From the NCBI GenBank assembly GCA_947359465.1, contig OX375872.1, forward strand, positions 4,632,395-4,696,394: a DNA stretch of 64,000 bases, read 5' to 3'. The notes under the pieces are model-generated. The model was given only the letters and a program-made list of their open reading frames with translations. It had not been told where the DNA came from and did not search any database. This stretch comes from Metellina segmentata (taxonomy: Eukaryota > Arthropoda > Arachnida > Araneae > Tetragnathidae). A program made the translations under genes and the position numbers. The stretch's first letter is position 1. Each line of letters begins with the position of its first letter. Positions 1 to 10,747 of the stretch are shown one piece after another.

Positions 1-689
1 GAAAGCATTATATCCGATGCAACTTGATAATACAGCTTGTTATTTTACACCACTAAAAATAAAACAAAAAACTAAGAGATGCAACGATCTTTGTAAAGGG
101 GGTTATAAAAAGTGTAAGGTAAAATTGCAATAACAGAATTCAATGCTTTCAGATTATAGATATTGTTCAACAAGTTTAAAAAAATACAAAAGATCTCTCA
201 CTTATCCGAATTCGAACATTAAAACAAATTTGGCTTCACGATTACCTGATAACTTCAATAACTTTTGTAATCGAATTTGTTCCGGAAACTTTTGCAGGAA
301 TAAGATCGAATTTTTTCAACAGAATGAAACATTACAACAGAAGTGACGGCAAACAAGAAATTTGAAAAGTCCGCTTTTAAAGTTTCCTGCTAAACATAAT
401 AAGGAAGAGTTTTCTCCCAATACTATCAACATACTGATTGTTTTGATTCGGGATGTTAAGCGAAAATCACAGAACTGACTCAAATACCTATAAGTACTTT
501 AGAATCACAGTTTTAACCTGTTACTGCATTAACATATAACAGTGATTTGGTAGCAATAATTGCTGGAACAGTGATTGAGTGTATCTGTGATTCGGTAGCA
601 GTGATTGAGGGCTAAATGACAGCTGATTATCGTTCAAACCCAATACTACTAGACTGTGACCTGAAACCACTACCTCATCGCTGACAACG
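1..689. other. anonymous AT-rich sequence
   Basis: No convincing coding region, RNA gene or terminal repeat is visible. Between about 540 and 620 the phrase GTGATTYGGTAGCA recurs two or three times (a weak, degenerate direct repeat). The rest is unremarkable. Confidence 0.5.
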
Positions 690-1025
690 GTGATCGAAGC
701 ACTGCAAACTGTGACTGAGACTGATTCGGAGGACGAGTGGAGTGATGTTCATTCACGCCACAGGCCCGTTCACGTGAGGCGTGTCTTACGCGCGTTTGGC
801 GAGGCTTTCAGGGTCCCGCTTTCCGTTTGCATTGAATTATGTTTTTTTATTCCTCCAATTCAAGCTTCTATTTTTGCGATCGTTGAATATGGAGTAAATA
901 TTTCAACGGATTTGAAATCTGAGGAAAATTTTACAGCAGATCGATACCTAAAAATGTGATTTTCTTTAAATAAATAATTGATTATTTTTTAATAATTAAA
1001 TAATCAAATGGTAAATAATTAAATC
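690..1025 (+). repeat. Helitron-related internal repeat, copy 1
   Basis: Carries the phrase TTTCAACGGATTTGAAATCT near 900, then GAAAATTTTACA, CAGATCGATACCTAAAAATG and an AAATAAATAATT stretch. The same order recurs at 1,424-1,620, 58,650-58,990, 61,530-61,620, 62,990-63,130 and the right edge of the window. The proximal part (about 740-900) is matched on the opposite strand at 2,880-3,100. An 89-codon open frame crosses it but has no family features, so it is not called a gene. Confidence 0.6.
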
Positions 1026-1037
1026 AGGGGATGACAA

Positions 1038-2117
1038 ATACTAGAGCAACAGAACGGGCTATTGACGACGGTCCAGGATCAGTCCCTTAAGCTTCGGTTT
1101 CCTAAGAAAGCGTAGCCGTGATCTAGCGGCCGTGATGTATCGGTGGGTGACGTCACTAAAACGTTGCTTATACTAACACATGGTGCTGGTTTCCTAGAGA
1201 GCGTTGTTTGTGAGCGCAACAAAAATGATCGGAGCCGCCATTTCCATGACTGGCGTCATAGCGGTCTCAAACAGATGGGGAACGTTTTTTCTCTTGTAGC
1301 GGCCAGATTTCATTTCCTGCTCCAAACGATTCGAACGGAGAGAAGCGAAATAAATAAACATTTTTGACTGCCATTGATTAATTCGGTTTTGTAAAATCGG
1401 GATCGTTAAACACAGAATGAAAATTTCAACGGATTTGAAAGCTGCGGAAAATTTGACACCAGATCGATAACTTAAATGTGATTTTCTTTAAATAAATAAA
1501 TAATTATTTTATAAATAATTAAATAATCAAATGGTAAATAATTGAATCATGAAACTGTTTTTGACATCGATCTGGCGTAGAAATTTACGCTGATTTGAAA
1601 TCTGTTGAAATTTTTACAATACCTTCAACGATCCCGAAGTTAGAATCTTTAAACTAGAGAATAAAAAAAACACTTTGTTTTGTTTCTCGAATAAAACAAA
1701 CCACGACAGCCGTCTGTGTTGCCCATTCTCCAACGTATTCTGTCCGTCTAAGTTGACACGTCGGGATTTTTGTTTAGACGGCCGTCTAGTTATGCCCGCG
1801 GAATCATGACGTATCACGGCTGTTAGATAACGGCTCCACTTTCTTAGGAAACCAAAGCTTTAAGGGAAAGATCCGAGGACAACACCTCGTAATTTTGAAC
1901 CACGGTCAGGTGACGAAGCAACACCTGAGCTGGCACCCCACTCTCCAAACTTCCACTCCAACCCAACGTGAGGACTTTTGGCCACGACAGATTTAAGATG
2001 CACTAGCCGTCTCTACACCATACGTTTACAAACATCCATGCACGAACCGGGATTCGAACCAGGAACCTTCCTATCTAGAGGCTAACACCTTAACCACTAT
2101 ACCGGTTGGTCGGCCCC
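1038..2117 (-). repeat. tRNA-derived SINE, split by a MITE
   Basis: Minus-strand full-length SINE. The tRNA-like head lies at about 2,040-2,117, with B box GGTTCGAATCC (GGATTCGAACC on the plus strand) and A-box-like TAGTGGTTAAGG. The body holds the family phrases for 'AAATCTGTCGTGGCC' and 'ACCGTGGTTCAAAATTACGAGG', and the 3' end lies near 1,040 (CTAGAGCAAC on the plus strand). The body is interrupted at 1,091-1,859 by a foreign block; joining 1,090 to 1,864 restores the CCCTTAAGGGAAAGATC order of other copies. SINEs of this type are transcribed by RNA polymerase III and moved by LINE proteins. Confidence 0.85.
1091..1859. mobile_element. TTAA-flanked MITE inserted in the SINE
   Basis: The block has roughly 50-bp imperfect terminal inverted repeats: GCTTCGGTTTCCTAAGAAAG at the left and, read on the other strand, AGCTTTGGTTTCCTAAGAAAG at the right. 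Each end is followed inward by similar GTAGCCGTGATCTA / GGAGCCGTTATCTA sequence. It is flanked by TTAA at 1,087-1,090 and 1,860-1,863. TTAA target duplications are typical of piggyBac and Kolobok families; the termini do not let me choose. There is no transposase, and the interior (1,424-1,620) carries Helitron-type repeat sequence. Confidence 0.75.
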
Positions 2118-2156
2118 ATTTTTTTAGGAGCCAGTACCCTTGGCATACATATCATA

Positions 2157-2615
2157 CAGTACAAAGTCCCAAATCCAGACGTCCCAAACCTGGAAATGTC
2201 AAAAATCCGGATGTTTTGCTAACTGGCGTTTTTTTTTTTTTTTAAATTGTTTTTTTCTCACTTTTTTCCATTTTTTCAACAATTTTTAAAGAACAAGGAG
2301 GTAAACCTGGACCTAATTGATGAAACAACTCAAAGTAACGGACATATTCAGAGTAAATACCACACAGAAAAATTAGAAGATTTGCAAGTAAAATTTGTTG
2401 TATTGTATTAAAAAGTTTGCTTTTTTTTCCTTTTTTAAAAATTATTACTGTTTATATATCTGCTATTTTACTATAGCAAACGCAAAATTAACGCGGAGTG
2501 GTAGTTAAATTAATTTTTTTTTTTGACAAAAAATGCTAATAATCCGAAATCCTGAAAAGTCCAAAATTTGGAATGACCGAGGTCCGGAGGATTCCATATT
2601 TTGGACTTTGTATTG
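2157..2615. mobile_element. pogo/Tigger-like MITE
   Basis: About 460 bp bounded by CAGTACAAAGTCC at the left and, reverse-complemented, CAATACAAAGTCC at the right, each next to a TA dinucleotide (2,155-2,156 and 2,616-2,617). Short repeats starting CAG/CAA with a TA target suit non-autonomous pogo-type Tc1/mariner elements. The interior is AT-rich with T and A runs and no coding potential. The family assignment is inference from the ends only. Confidence 0.6.
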
Positions 2616-2869
2616 TACTAATATTTTTTCGAACGCTGAGTATATCGGAGAACTCATTACACACACACATGCACAGCAAATAATATGCTATTTATAGTGT
2701 AACTGATGCCATAAAAAAAATAACATTTTTATTACAATATCAAAGATTTTACTCCATTTTTACCATTGATGGCCCAAAAAATTCAAAATTTTTTTCATGA
2801 AAAATTAATTTTTTTTTTACAGAAGCAAAAAAGTCTAGGCACCAGACCAAATTTTTTAGGCTACCTGGC

Positions 2870-3110
2870 ACACGGGATTTGTCGTGCTTAAAGAAAATCA
2901 TACTTTTAGGTATCGATCTGGCGTCAAATTTTACGCTGATTTGAAATCCGCTTAAATTTTCACTCTGTCTTCAGCGAACGCAAAGATAGAAACTTAAATT
3001 AGAGGAAAACATAATTTAATGCTTACAGAAAGCGGGACCACGCTAGCCGCGTTGAAACCCCTCATGTGAACGTGGCCATAATCTGTCTACTTTCTTGGCT
3101 CTTTGGCAAA
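2870..3110 (-). repeat. Helitron-related internal repeat, inverted copy
   Basis: Reads as the reverse complement of about 740-960: the GAAAGCGGGACC block, the CTCTAATTTAAG block, then CAGATTTCAAATC-type and ATCGATACC-type phrases in inverted order. With copy 1 it makes a loose inverted pair around the SINE and MITEs. No coding content. Confidence 0.55.
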
Positions 3111-3339
3111 TTGGATCATCAAACTGCGATAACCCTTTTTCTTCCTTGTAAAAATCTGTCGGTTCCTTCCAGGCCTTGAATTATTAAACGCTTGCTTGTT
3201 ATTTGTAAATAAATTGTGTAAATTATACCTCCGAGATGCTTAATCCACTGAACTCATATCGCTCAACCTGTTGAAAAATGCGCACCTCGAAATATTTGTG
3301 TTTCAAAAACGATTCGGCGAATGACGCTTCAAACAGAAT

Positions 3340-3550
3340 CGCTAATATTATAAAAGGAAGTGTTTGTCTGACCTGAATCCGGAAGATTTTATGGCTCTGA
3401 CAGCAATGAGATTTGGCACACTGGTAGTCCGAAAATTTTGCAAATTTTGGCTCGCGGCTAATTTTAAAAATCGACAAGAATTTGCGAAGCACGGCAACGT
3501 GCAAAGCCAGGATAGCCACACAGTGGCTACTATCGGATATACAGAGGTGT
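3340..3550 (+). repeat. Helitron 5'-end fragment
   Basis: Starts with ATATTATAAAAGGAAGTG and TTTGTCTG, then AGCAATGAGATTTGGCACAC and the TTGGCTCGCGGC / AATTTTAAAA phrases. The same order follows the TCTCTACTATT starts at 62,582 and 63,619. The terminal TCTCTACT is degraded here. Open frames on both strands are incidental. Sequence from 3,551 to about 3,900 shows nothing recognisable. Confidence 0.6.
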
Positions 3551-3899
3551 GAAAATTATTAGAATAATTATGATTTTTTCAGTTTTTCTTGATTCATTTC
3601 GTATGTACTTGAAATATTTCATGAAAGGTAATTTGTTTTGTTGATCCAATCAATGTTCACTCCTTTAGAATAGTTTTAGGGATATAATTTTGTTAAATAA
3701 TGCCACATTTTTTAAAAAGAAAAATATTTGATCTGAAGTAATCAAATTGTTTGCATGGCATAAAGAATTTGTTTGATTAACAAACGAATTTAAAATATAA
3801 TTTTAAATTCGTCTGCTTTCTGTGCTAGTATTTTCTTTCTTTTCTTGAGTTGGCATTATTTTATTGTTAAAGCAATTCTTTTCGCTGCATTGATTAGTT

Positions 3900-4333
3900 T
3901 ATAATTGGTAGCTTTTTTTTCGTTTGTCAAAGGATTATTGCGTAATATGGTAAAGCAAGTGATATTTCTCCTTGAAAACTAGCTGTGGTAAAGTTTCTCA
4001 TCCAAGAAAATCACTATACACAGCACAAAATCGCTAAAAAAGCAAAAATTTCTCAAGCATCTGTGTGTAGAATAAAAAGATATTTGGACTCCAAATGTGA
4101 ATATGGTAATTCTAGAGTAGGGAAATGCGGAAGGAAAAGTAAATTTACTGCACGAACTGAAAGTAAAATAATTCAAATTGCTAAATCTAACAGAAGAGCA
4201 ACTAGTCGCATCCCTAGAATGAGTAGACCTGTATATACGAGAGGAGGAGTGGTACATATACGTTTTCATAATCGTTTCAGCATGCGCATCTCAAACCCAT
4301 ACCGGGGCATAAAAAGATATCCAGTCGCATAAA
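3900..4333 (+). pseudogene. Tc1-like transposase N-terminal remnant
   Basis: The open frame beginning at 3,985 carries a helix-turn-helix of the Tc1/mariner type: HKIAKKAKISQASVCRIKRY, a linker, then GKCGRKSKFTARTESKI, matching the usual paired HTH plus GRPRK-type (GRKSK) AT-hook of Tc1 transposases, which bind the terminal repeats before DDE cut-and-paste. After about 75 residues the match fades into SNRRATSRIPR and the frame ends near 4,330. No DDE triad belongs to this frame. The start sits in a poor context and the terminal repeats were not found. The downstream remnant at 4,366-4,900 has its own HTH-like start, so the two are probably separate insertions. Confidence 0.7.
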
Positions 4334-4365
4334 AAGATATTTATTTCGACTCATGCTGTTTTGTT

Positions 4366-4900
4366 GATTTCTTATTGTGTAATGAAAAAGTTCGCAAGCA
4401 ATTTAAGCAACTGGGACAGTTTGACAGAGTCCTTCGAGAAGGTCAAACTGAGCAACCTATTGGTTGGAGTGATGTTACTGTTGCACGCTGTTGGCAAGGC
4501 ACATGCCAAGCTCTAGAGAAACCGAGAGAGGATTGACATATTATTTGAACAGCATTGTATCGGACTGGACATGGGGTGTCGAATGGTCTTCACTAACTCT
4601 TCTGTCTGGGTGTAGTGACTCACAGCAAAGATTCACGGTTTGTTGTGACACATAATAAAATGCCATACGATGCCTTACCATGAACGGCATACTCACCGGA
4701 CCTGTCCCCGATCGAGAATGTATGGGATGCCTTTAGACGAGATATACCACTCCACCCTTACCGCGTAATCTGCTGGAACTACGTGACAGGTTTCAACAGC
4801 ATGGAATGGACTGTCGCAGGACTTCCTAAAGAACCTGTATGACTCACTTACCAAGACGCTTGGCATGCTGCATTAGGAATAATGTCGGTCATACGCCATA
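4366..4900 (+). pseudogene. second Tc1-like transposase, heavily decayed
   Basis: In shifting frames the region reads as a different Tc1 transposase. A decayed HTH lies near 4,400-4,530, ending in a VARCWQ-type motif. The catalytic-domain end is near 4,690-4,760 as SPDLSPIENVWDAFRR, the motif carrying the third acidic residue of DD34E. A C-terminal tail follows, with LLELRDRFQQ, PRRLAC and NNVGHTPY. Stops and frameshifts interrupt it throughout and the central catalytic domain is mostly missing, so it cannot be active. A possible right terminal repeat, ACTGAAATACAGCAC, lies at about 4,899-4,913. Sequence from 4,915 to 5,217 holds nothing I recognise. Confidence 0.7.
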
Positions 4901-5225
4901 CTGAAATACAGCACTTTTTTTAATTTTTCTTACATTTTTCAGTCTTTAATTTGAATCATTTACTCATCATAAGCACCAACCATTCTGACAATTCCTTCTA
5001 GGTGCAACTTTTTCTGTCTTTGATATGGTATCATTTTAGCAGATTATGTTTCATTTGGGTCAAAGAATCGATCAAGGAATTTAGTAGAGCCTTCAATTTT
5101 GATTTCCAGGAGTATATGATCCTCCAGAGAAAAAACCTTTGGAAGAAAAACTTTAAGAGGATCAAGAAATTGATTCATAATTTCGTTTCCATTCAACTAA
5201 CATAATTATTGACTATTCTTTATGA

Positions 5226-8200
5226 CAGGCCTCGAAATAGATTTTTTAATACAAGTGCACCTTGTACACCTAAGTTTTAAAATTCTATATGCACAGATTC
5301 TATTTTAGGTGCACTTTTTTAAAAAAGAAACGTAATATAAGAGCATTCATGTAATTTAAACTACTTTATCAGTTGGGTATGTTTAGATAGGTTAGTAGTA
5401 GATAGTAAATAAAAATATATAAACAATCTTACAGATATTCAGTCATCATCAGACTTTGGTGGGCAATCAGAAACGTCTACGTTTTTGGCAGATATATTCC
5501 TATAAGGTTTAGTGTCCATGCTTCTTTTTGTATTTTTCCTCCATTGCAACACATCATTTTCTGTATTAAAAGTATTTAAGGTCCATTCACTTCGATTAAT
5601 ACGTATTAGATGAGCCAATGTCTTAGGTTGAATGTAGCATCTCCAATCATTTGTTTCCATTAACCACTGCTCACACTCAGTTGTATTGATGGGAATCAAT
5701 ACAGCTGAGTGTCCAATTTGTATGAGACCGAGAAAATCTTTATATCTCCCATCATCATCTAATATAACGCCACAAATCTGGAATTTCGTTTTTGGGAACA
5801 CTCTTTCGGTTTTCCCACATGTCCGTCACATGTTTTTTTAACATTTTCCACTGTATCATCGCCTCAACTTTATTAAGGCTATTTTCTTCTAATGGAATTT
5901 GAAAATGCAACCATAAATTCTCAATTTCTTCATTCCCATAGCTCTTAATTTCTTCATTGTTTGGCCAATAACATGGCTCGAAGACAGCAAAAGCAGATCC
6001 TTAACAATGGATTTAAATCTGTCTTCAATCTGCGAACTGCATAGTGGATTATATGAGTCGTATTTTTCTCAAAACTTACTTTTTTGCAAGTTCTAATTTT
6101 TTAGCAACAGACCATACAGGCTTTTCATACAGGTTTGTTTATGAAGCCGAACGGGATACTTGTAAGTATTGACCTCCACCTTCTGACAGATTTATCTTGT
6201 GAAACATTATATTTTCTGAAATTATTTGAACAACATGTTTTGTGTCCTCCCTTTGAAAATTTTACGAGATTATCAAGATCTGAAGATCATAAAGATTTTG
6301 AAGAAAACCTGAAATTTTTTTACACTAGTATAATTTGCGTGAAGTATTTTGCTTAAAATGGAAGGCAAAATTTCACTAATTTTGAAAACATATTCAAGAA
6401 AAGTGCAAATTGTACAATTTTTTTTTCATAATACTTGTAGCACGGTTTCTGTTTTTTTTTTTTGCTGAGTCCAGTTAACGAAATAGCTTCTAAATGGATA
6501 ATAAAGGGCTCATAGCACTTCAGCAAGATATCAATGGCACGATCATGATACGGTAACCAACGAACTCCTCCTACAGGTTTTAGAATTTTTGCTTCCAATG
6601 ATTCACCAACTTTTTGCATGTCTGCCCTGTTCTTAAAAGAATACTTATATATTACAAATAAGTCATTCAATGCGTATTGATTCCATTTGCGTAAAATATT
6701 TTGAACGTCGCATAACATCTTTCATTGGAAGTTCCAGCCGATGAGCACAACAATATATGCCAAGTAGATGACTGCGACTGTCACGAAGTAGCTAGTAGAC
6801 ACCACTCTTTGTACCGAAATATCTTGTCGCTCCATCTAATGTACAAGCAATTAGTCTTGTTTTAGTTTCTTCTAAAATTAGGTTCAAGCAATCTTTCATA
6901 GTACTTTCCAACAAATTCTTGATGCCTTTTGCATCAACATGTTCTGTTTGATCTATAGTTGCAAACTTCGTGATAGGTCTCCCATTTTCAAGAAATCTGA
7001 TATAAATTATTTCTTTACTGTATTTCTACACTGCGATATCTGCCAAAATTGAAAAAAAAAATGCTATTTTTTAAAGATGCCACTAAATTTGATTTCATGA
7101 TCTTACTGATGGAGGAAATGAATGTTCTGGCTTGTGTGTTTTTCATTGTTATAGGTTTCAATTACTTCACACCCAACACATCTTAATAATTTAATTTCAT
7201 TTTTAAATGCAGCAAATGGCATATTTTGTTTGGTTATGAGAAAAGCAATTCTAAAGATAGTATGTAACTGTATTATTTCCTTTTCTTCTAACCTCAATAT
7301 AGATCTCTGGATAGGAGTTTGAAAATCCTGAGCTTTGGCAAATGCAAATTTTGCTTTCAGATGTGCTGGTGTTCTTTCATGTACTTCAACCATACGTTTC
7401 CTTAAGGAACAACAGCCATTGTCACGAAAGGTATTTGAGCGTGATGTTTTATCATATGACTGGCAAACAGTACAAAACATTGCTTTCAAATGTTCATTGT
7501 AAGAAAGTCAATCCCGTCCAGTTTTCCAAGTTTGTTGAAAAGTGTAATTTTTAGTAAAAATTATTTCTTCATAGTTTTTTTTAACCAGTTTCAACAATTT
7601 TTTTGCCATTATTTTCATTAATGACGTTAACTATTTCTTTAGCCTTTTCCCCAACAACTATTTCTTTTTTTTTTTGTCGTTTCTTTCCCAACTATTTCTT
7701 TAGTCTTTTCATTCTCAACAATTATTTCTTCGTTATCATCCCGTTCTGCTACTATTTTATTTACATAATTCCCACCAATGCCTTTCTTTTGTTTGTGAAG
7801 CAGCTTCGAATCGCTTTGGTCTGCAACCGTCGTCATTACGATTTCGCATGCATTCCCGTCTTTACGAAAATATTTCTGCAAAGTATTATTTTTCAAGATA
7901 GATAGTGCAGGAAGTTTTCGGTGGCATTTTTAAGAACTTTTTAATAATCCATCCAATGGATTTATTTTTAAAATTATTTAAGTTATTAAAACGCAAGTCT
8001 AGGTACAAACCAAATTCCAAAGACAACGTAAAAATAAAAAACACTTAAAAAATAAACGAGTACACTATATTTTAAGCAGATAAAATCTGAATTTAAAGAT
8101 AAATAATGAAAATATTTGTTTGCGATACGCAGTGGCCAGTCAATTCTCAGGAATTACTACGGCTTTACAATTTATTGAAACACGAGGTGTTTACAGAAAT

Positions 8201-8536
8201 GCGGGATGCGTATCGTTCGAGGGTGGTCACGTGTCCTAAATTCTCTCTTCTCCGGCGCAATAGATACATCGGGAAAATGTTTCGATCATCGGAAAATTCT
8301 GGTGGCAGTGGCACACTCCCAGTTGTACAAACCCGTTACGGCCCAGCGATTTTGTTATCAAACATTGGGATGTTGGAATTTTAATTACGTTCCTTTAGAG
8401 CGAAAGAGGTCGATACTAATATTTTGTTCAAATATCAAAATAGGTGCACTGTGTGCACCTAGTGGGAAAAAATTAGGTGCACAATTTTATTTTCATGAGC
8501 ACAGTGCACCTGTGCACCCTGGTATTTCGAGCCCTG
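5226..8536 (-). mobile_element. full-length hAT transposon with 8-bp TSD
   Basis: The termini are CAGGCCTCGAAATAG at 5,226 and, reverse-complemented, CAGGGCTCGAAATACC ending at 8,536; a CAGG start is classic hAT. CTTTATGA flanks both ends (5,218-5,225 and 8,537-8,544), a perfect 8-bp target duplication as expected for hAT. Subterminal repeats of GTGCACC/GGTGCAC crowd both ends (5,250-5,320 and 8,440-8,520), likely transposase-binding sites. The element is 3,311 bp and encodes a minus-strand transposase now in pieces. Confidence 0.92.
5439..7896 (-). pseudogene. hAT transposase (TTF/BED-finger, ZNF862/KIAA1586-like), broken
   Basis: Minus-strand pieces appear in the right order. The N terminus at 7,896 opens MKNNTLQKYFRKDG, then a lysine-rich segment. 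A TTF/BED-type zinc finger lies at 7,489-7,350 (FCTVCQSYDK, then HLKAKFAF). The RNase-H-like core comes next, with LDGATRYFGTKSGV near 6,840 and GIYCCAHRLELP at 6,731-6,762, the conserved hAT C-x-H motif. A middle segment covers 6,718-6,480. The C-terminal dimerisation domain is at 5,720-5,500 (VLIPINTTECEQ, then PKTLAHLIRI) and ends before 5,439. At least four frameshifts or stops separate the pieces, so this copy is inactive. It sits wholly inside the hAT terminal repeats, so its origin is clear. The host-domesticated relatives named are from memory of the domain layout. Confidence 0.85.
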
Positions 8537-8544
8537 CTTTATGA

Positions 8545-9139
8545 CAATCAAAAACAGCATTGATCACCAAATATTTATAGTATTCAGTGAATAATTATTA
8601 CAAAATTAATTTCAATGATGTGTTTAAAAAATAGCAATCAGCCGAGGATGGCACACGCCAAACACATGTAAGCAAAGTATGCAATTTAGTAAATTAAATA
8701 CCTCAATTCGAAACACTAATTAATTTAACTTAACACAGAAATTATAAGTTCTTTTTTTCCAACTGAGTTTTTGGAGGTTTCTGCTAGGCTAATGTGTTCT
8801 GTCTGTTAGTTTATTACTGTGGGATGAATGAGACAGTCAGAAAGTTGCTGATCAAGCAGTCATGAACCAATGCACTTTGACTTATTCAATCTCGTCTGCA
8901 CAAGATATGATGTGACGAGGAAGAAATCTTATTGCTATTTTATTTTACATGTTTAAAATGTGGCAGGGAAACTCTTCAGAACTGATGCCCGCAGAGAGTA
9001 GGTCCAACTAACAATCGTTTCATATTGGGCACATCAATAACATGAACATTTTGAAATACTAAAAAATATACTTAAAAATGAATTCAAATTCCCTTAGACA
9101 AAACAATGTCTATCACGTGATTAAAAATAAAAGTTTTTT
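8545..9139. other. anonymous AT-rich sequence
   Basis: No coding region, repeat end or RNA feature recognised between the hAT target duplication and the start of the repeat shared with 57 kb. Confidence 0.45.
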
Positions 9140-9575
9140 AGTTGTAAAATACATCTTTTCTTCGCTCGCTTACAAGTAACGATATTTACTATGAATCAAT
9201 TCTTTGGAATGGATATTTCATGATGACTTTCCAAGTAATAAAATGCAATTCAAATGAGCGCTTTCATTTCAAATTGTGTGTATAAACATTTTCATCCAAT
9301 GGATCTTGAGGCAACATGTCTCCCACATCAGTGTTGGAAACAATTTCAATTCTCTGACCGAATAAGACTGTAGAACGTTTACTCATTAATGAATTTTTAA
9401 CAAATCAACTAAAATTCGCAGTCACGCTTGATGTTTCATTGACACGAATTGTTTGATGGATTAAGATAATTTTTTGCTGTGGTACTGAAATGTTTTAAAT
9501 TTTGTCAATCCGATTCAGATCTCATTCCAATTTAACTTTGTTCAGTCTCTTTTTTTTCTGAATAGAATGGTATAC

Positions 9576-9643
9576 TGTTGTATATTTGTATATAACTATT
9601 TATGTATGCGTTCTCTTTAACACTTGTGAGCGAATACTTAAAA
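9576..9643 (+). repeat. 5' LTR of the Mag-type element
   Basis: About 68 bp from TGTTGTATATT to ACTTAAAA. It shares its last 40 or so bases with the 3' LTR but is shorter in its first half, so one of the two has been rearranged. The boundaries are set by the TATAC target duplication on the left and by homology to the 3' LTR end on the right. Confidence 0.6.
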
Positions 9644-9884
9644 GAGGAGAATGGGATTTGAAATGCTACTCCCATGACAATTGTATCCTATCGAAATCAG
9701 TTGCAACTTTCCGAAGCTGTTAAACGCTGCTAATTACTTGTTCTCCGAAGCCTAGTCAGGCTTAATTCTCCATGGCTCAGTATGTCTCGATCTCAACTAG
9801 GAACGTGGTTTTCTTTACGACGCAGAGGTAATTGAGTTACTGGGAGTACGCTCTACCATCTATACATCACCTTCCGTAACTCCA

Positions 9885-10022
9885 ATGGCTACTTTCGGAC
9901 AGTTGGAACCATTCGACATAGCTGATCCATCAGCCTGGGACTCGTACCACGAACGTTTGGAATGCTTCCTGCTGGCGAACGATGTAACTGACGACCAAAA
10001 AACGGTCCAAAATGTCCTTAAC
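9885..10022 (+). pseudogene. Gag N-terminal fragment (Mag type)
   Basis: Plus-strand frame starting ATGGCTACTTTCGG reads MATFGQLEPFDIADPSAWDS, then YHERLECFLLANDV and DDQKTVQNVL. This matches the typical opening of Mag-lineage Gag proteins, which build the particle that packages element RNA. About 46 residues are present; the frame then runs into sequence that, read on the minus strand, is RNase H. The reading stops at the left inversion breakpoint, so the rest of Gag is on the other strand near 13.2 kb. It is non-functional as it stands. The ATG lies 240 bp after the LTR, a normal distance for this family. Confidence 0.75.
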
Positions 10023-10739
10023 CATTTGTTCTCTTGTGTCACCACAAAACTACCATGCCATACGTGCTAGTTATGAAATTTCTTGACACCTTGGATGATG
10101 GCTAGTGCTACCTTGTCGATTTGAGCATAACGTCGCTCAGTTTGATTTATAGTTCTTGAGTAGAATGCAACTGGTGCCACTGTCATCTCATGGCTTAACA
10201 CTGCTCCCACGCCCTACTGAGAAGCATCATATGTGAGGATAATATGCTTCTTTTCAACAAAATGTACTAAAAGTGTATCAGTCGATAATAACCCCTTGAC
10301 CTTCTCAAAGGCTGCCATATGATGTTTGGTCCGCTTCCACTGTGTTCCCTTATCAAGCAGACGATGGAGAGGTTCAGCCACAGTTGCCTTGTCATGCAAG
10401 AATACATGATAAAAGTCGAGCACATCCAAAAATGCTTGTAGTTCCTCCCTTTTTGTTGGAGTAGGTGCTTCCTGGATAGCCTTCACTTTGTCCTTTGTAA
10501 GCCTGATACTATTTTTGTCAATTTCATATCCCAAAAATTCAATACTGGGAGCTCCAACGATGCACTTTTGTCGATTGACACGCAGTCAAGAATCAGAGAA
10601 CGCTCTACTAATTCTTCTACTGTTGACCCCTTGATCAAGACATCATAAAAATATGGCAAGACTCCAGGAATGTTGAATCCCTGAAATATACCAGGGACTG
10701 AAGATAAGCCCAATTGCAGACGCTTACATTTGAAAGCTC
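10018..10739 (-). pseudogene. Mag-type reverse transcriptase (C-terminal part) and RNase H
   Basis: Minus strand. RT fingers/palm continue from 10,785 with FKCKRLQLGLSSVPGIFQ. The active-site box reads PYFYDVLIKG where a YxDD is expected, so a catalytic aspartate is lost. The thumb and connection follow from 10,534 (GYEIDKNSIRLTKDKVKAIQ, TPTKREELQAFL). RNase H comes next, with ILTYDASQ near 10,215 and SRTINQTERRYAQIDKVALA near 10,130, running to about 10,020 (KKFHN, stop, then SFVV). The match stops at the left inversion breakpoint. Frameshifts separate the two main frames. In an intact element the region would copy element RNA into DNA in the particle. Confidence 0.8.
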
Positions 10740-10747
10740 CCCGGTGA

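Noticed and set aside
690..959. 89-codon plus-strand ORF
   Set aside because: Falls in a Helitron interior repeated on the opposite strand at 2.9-3.1 kb and shows no conserved frame between copies.
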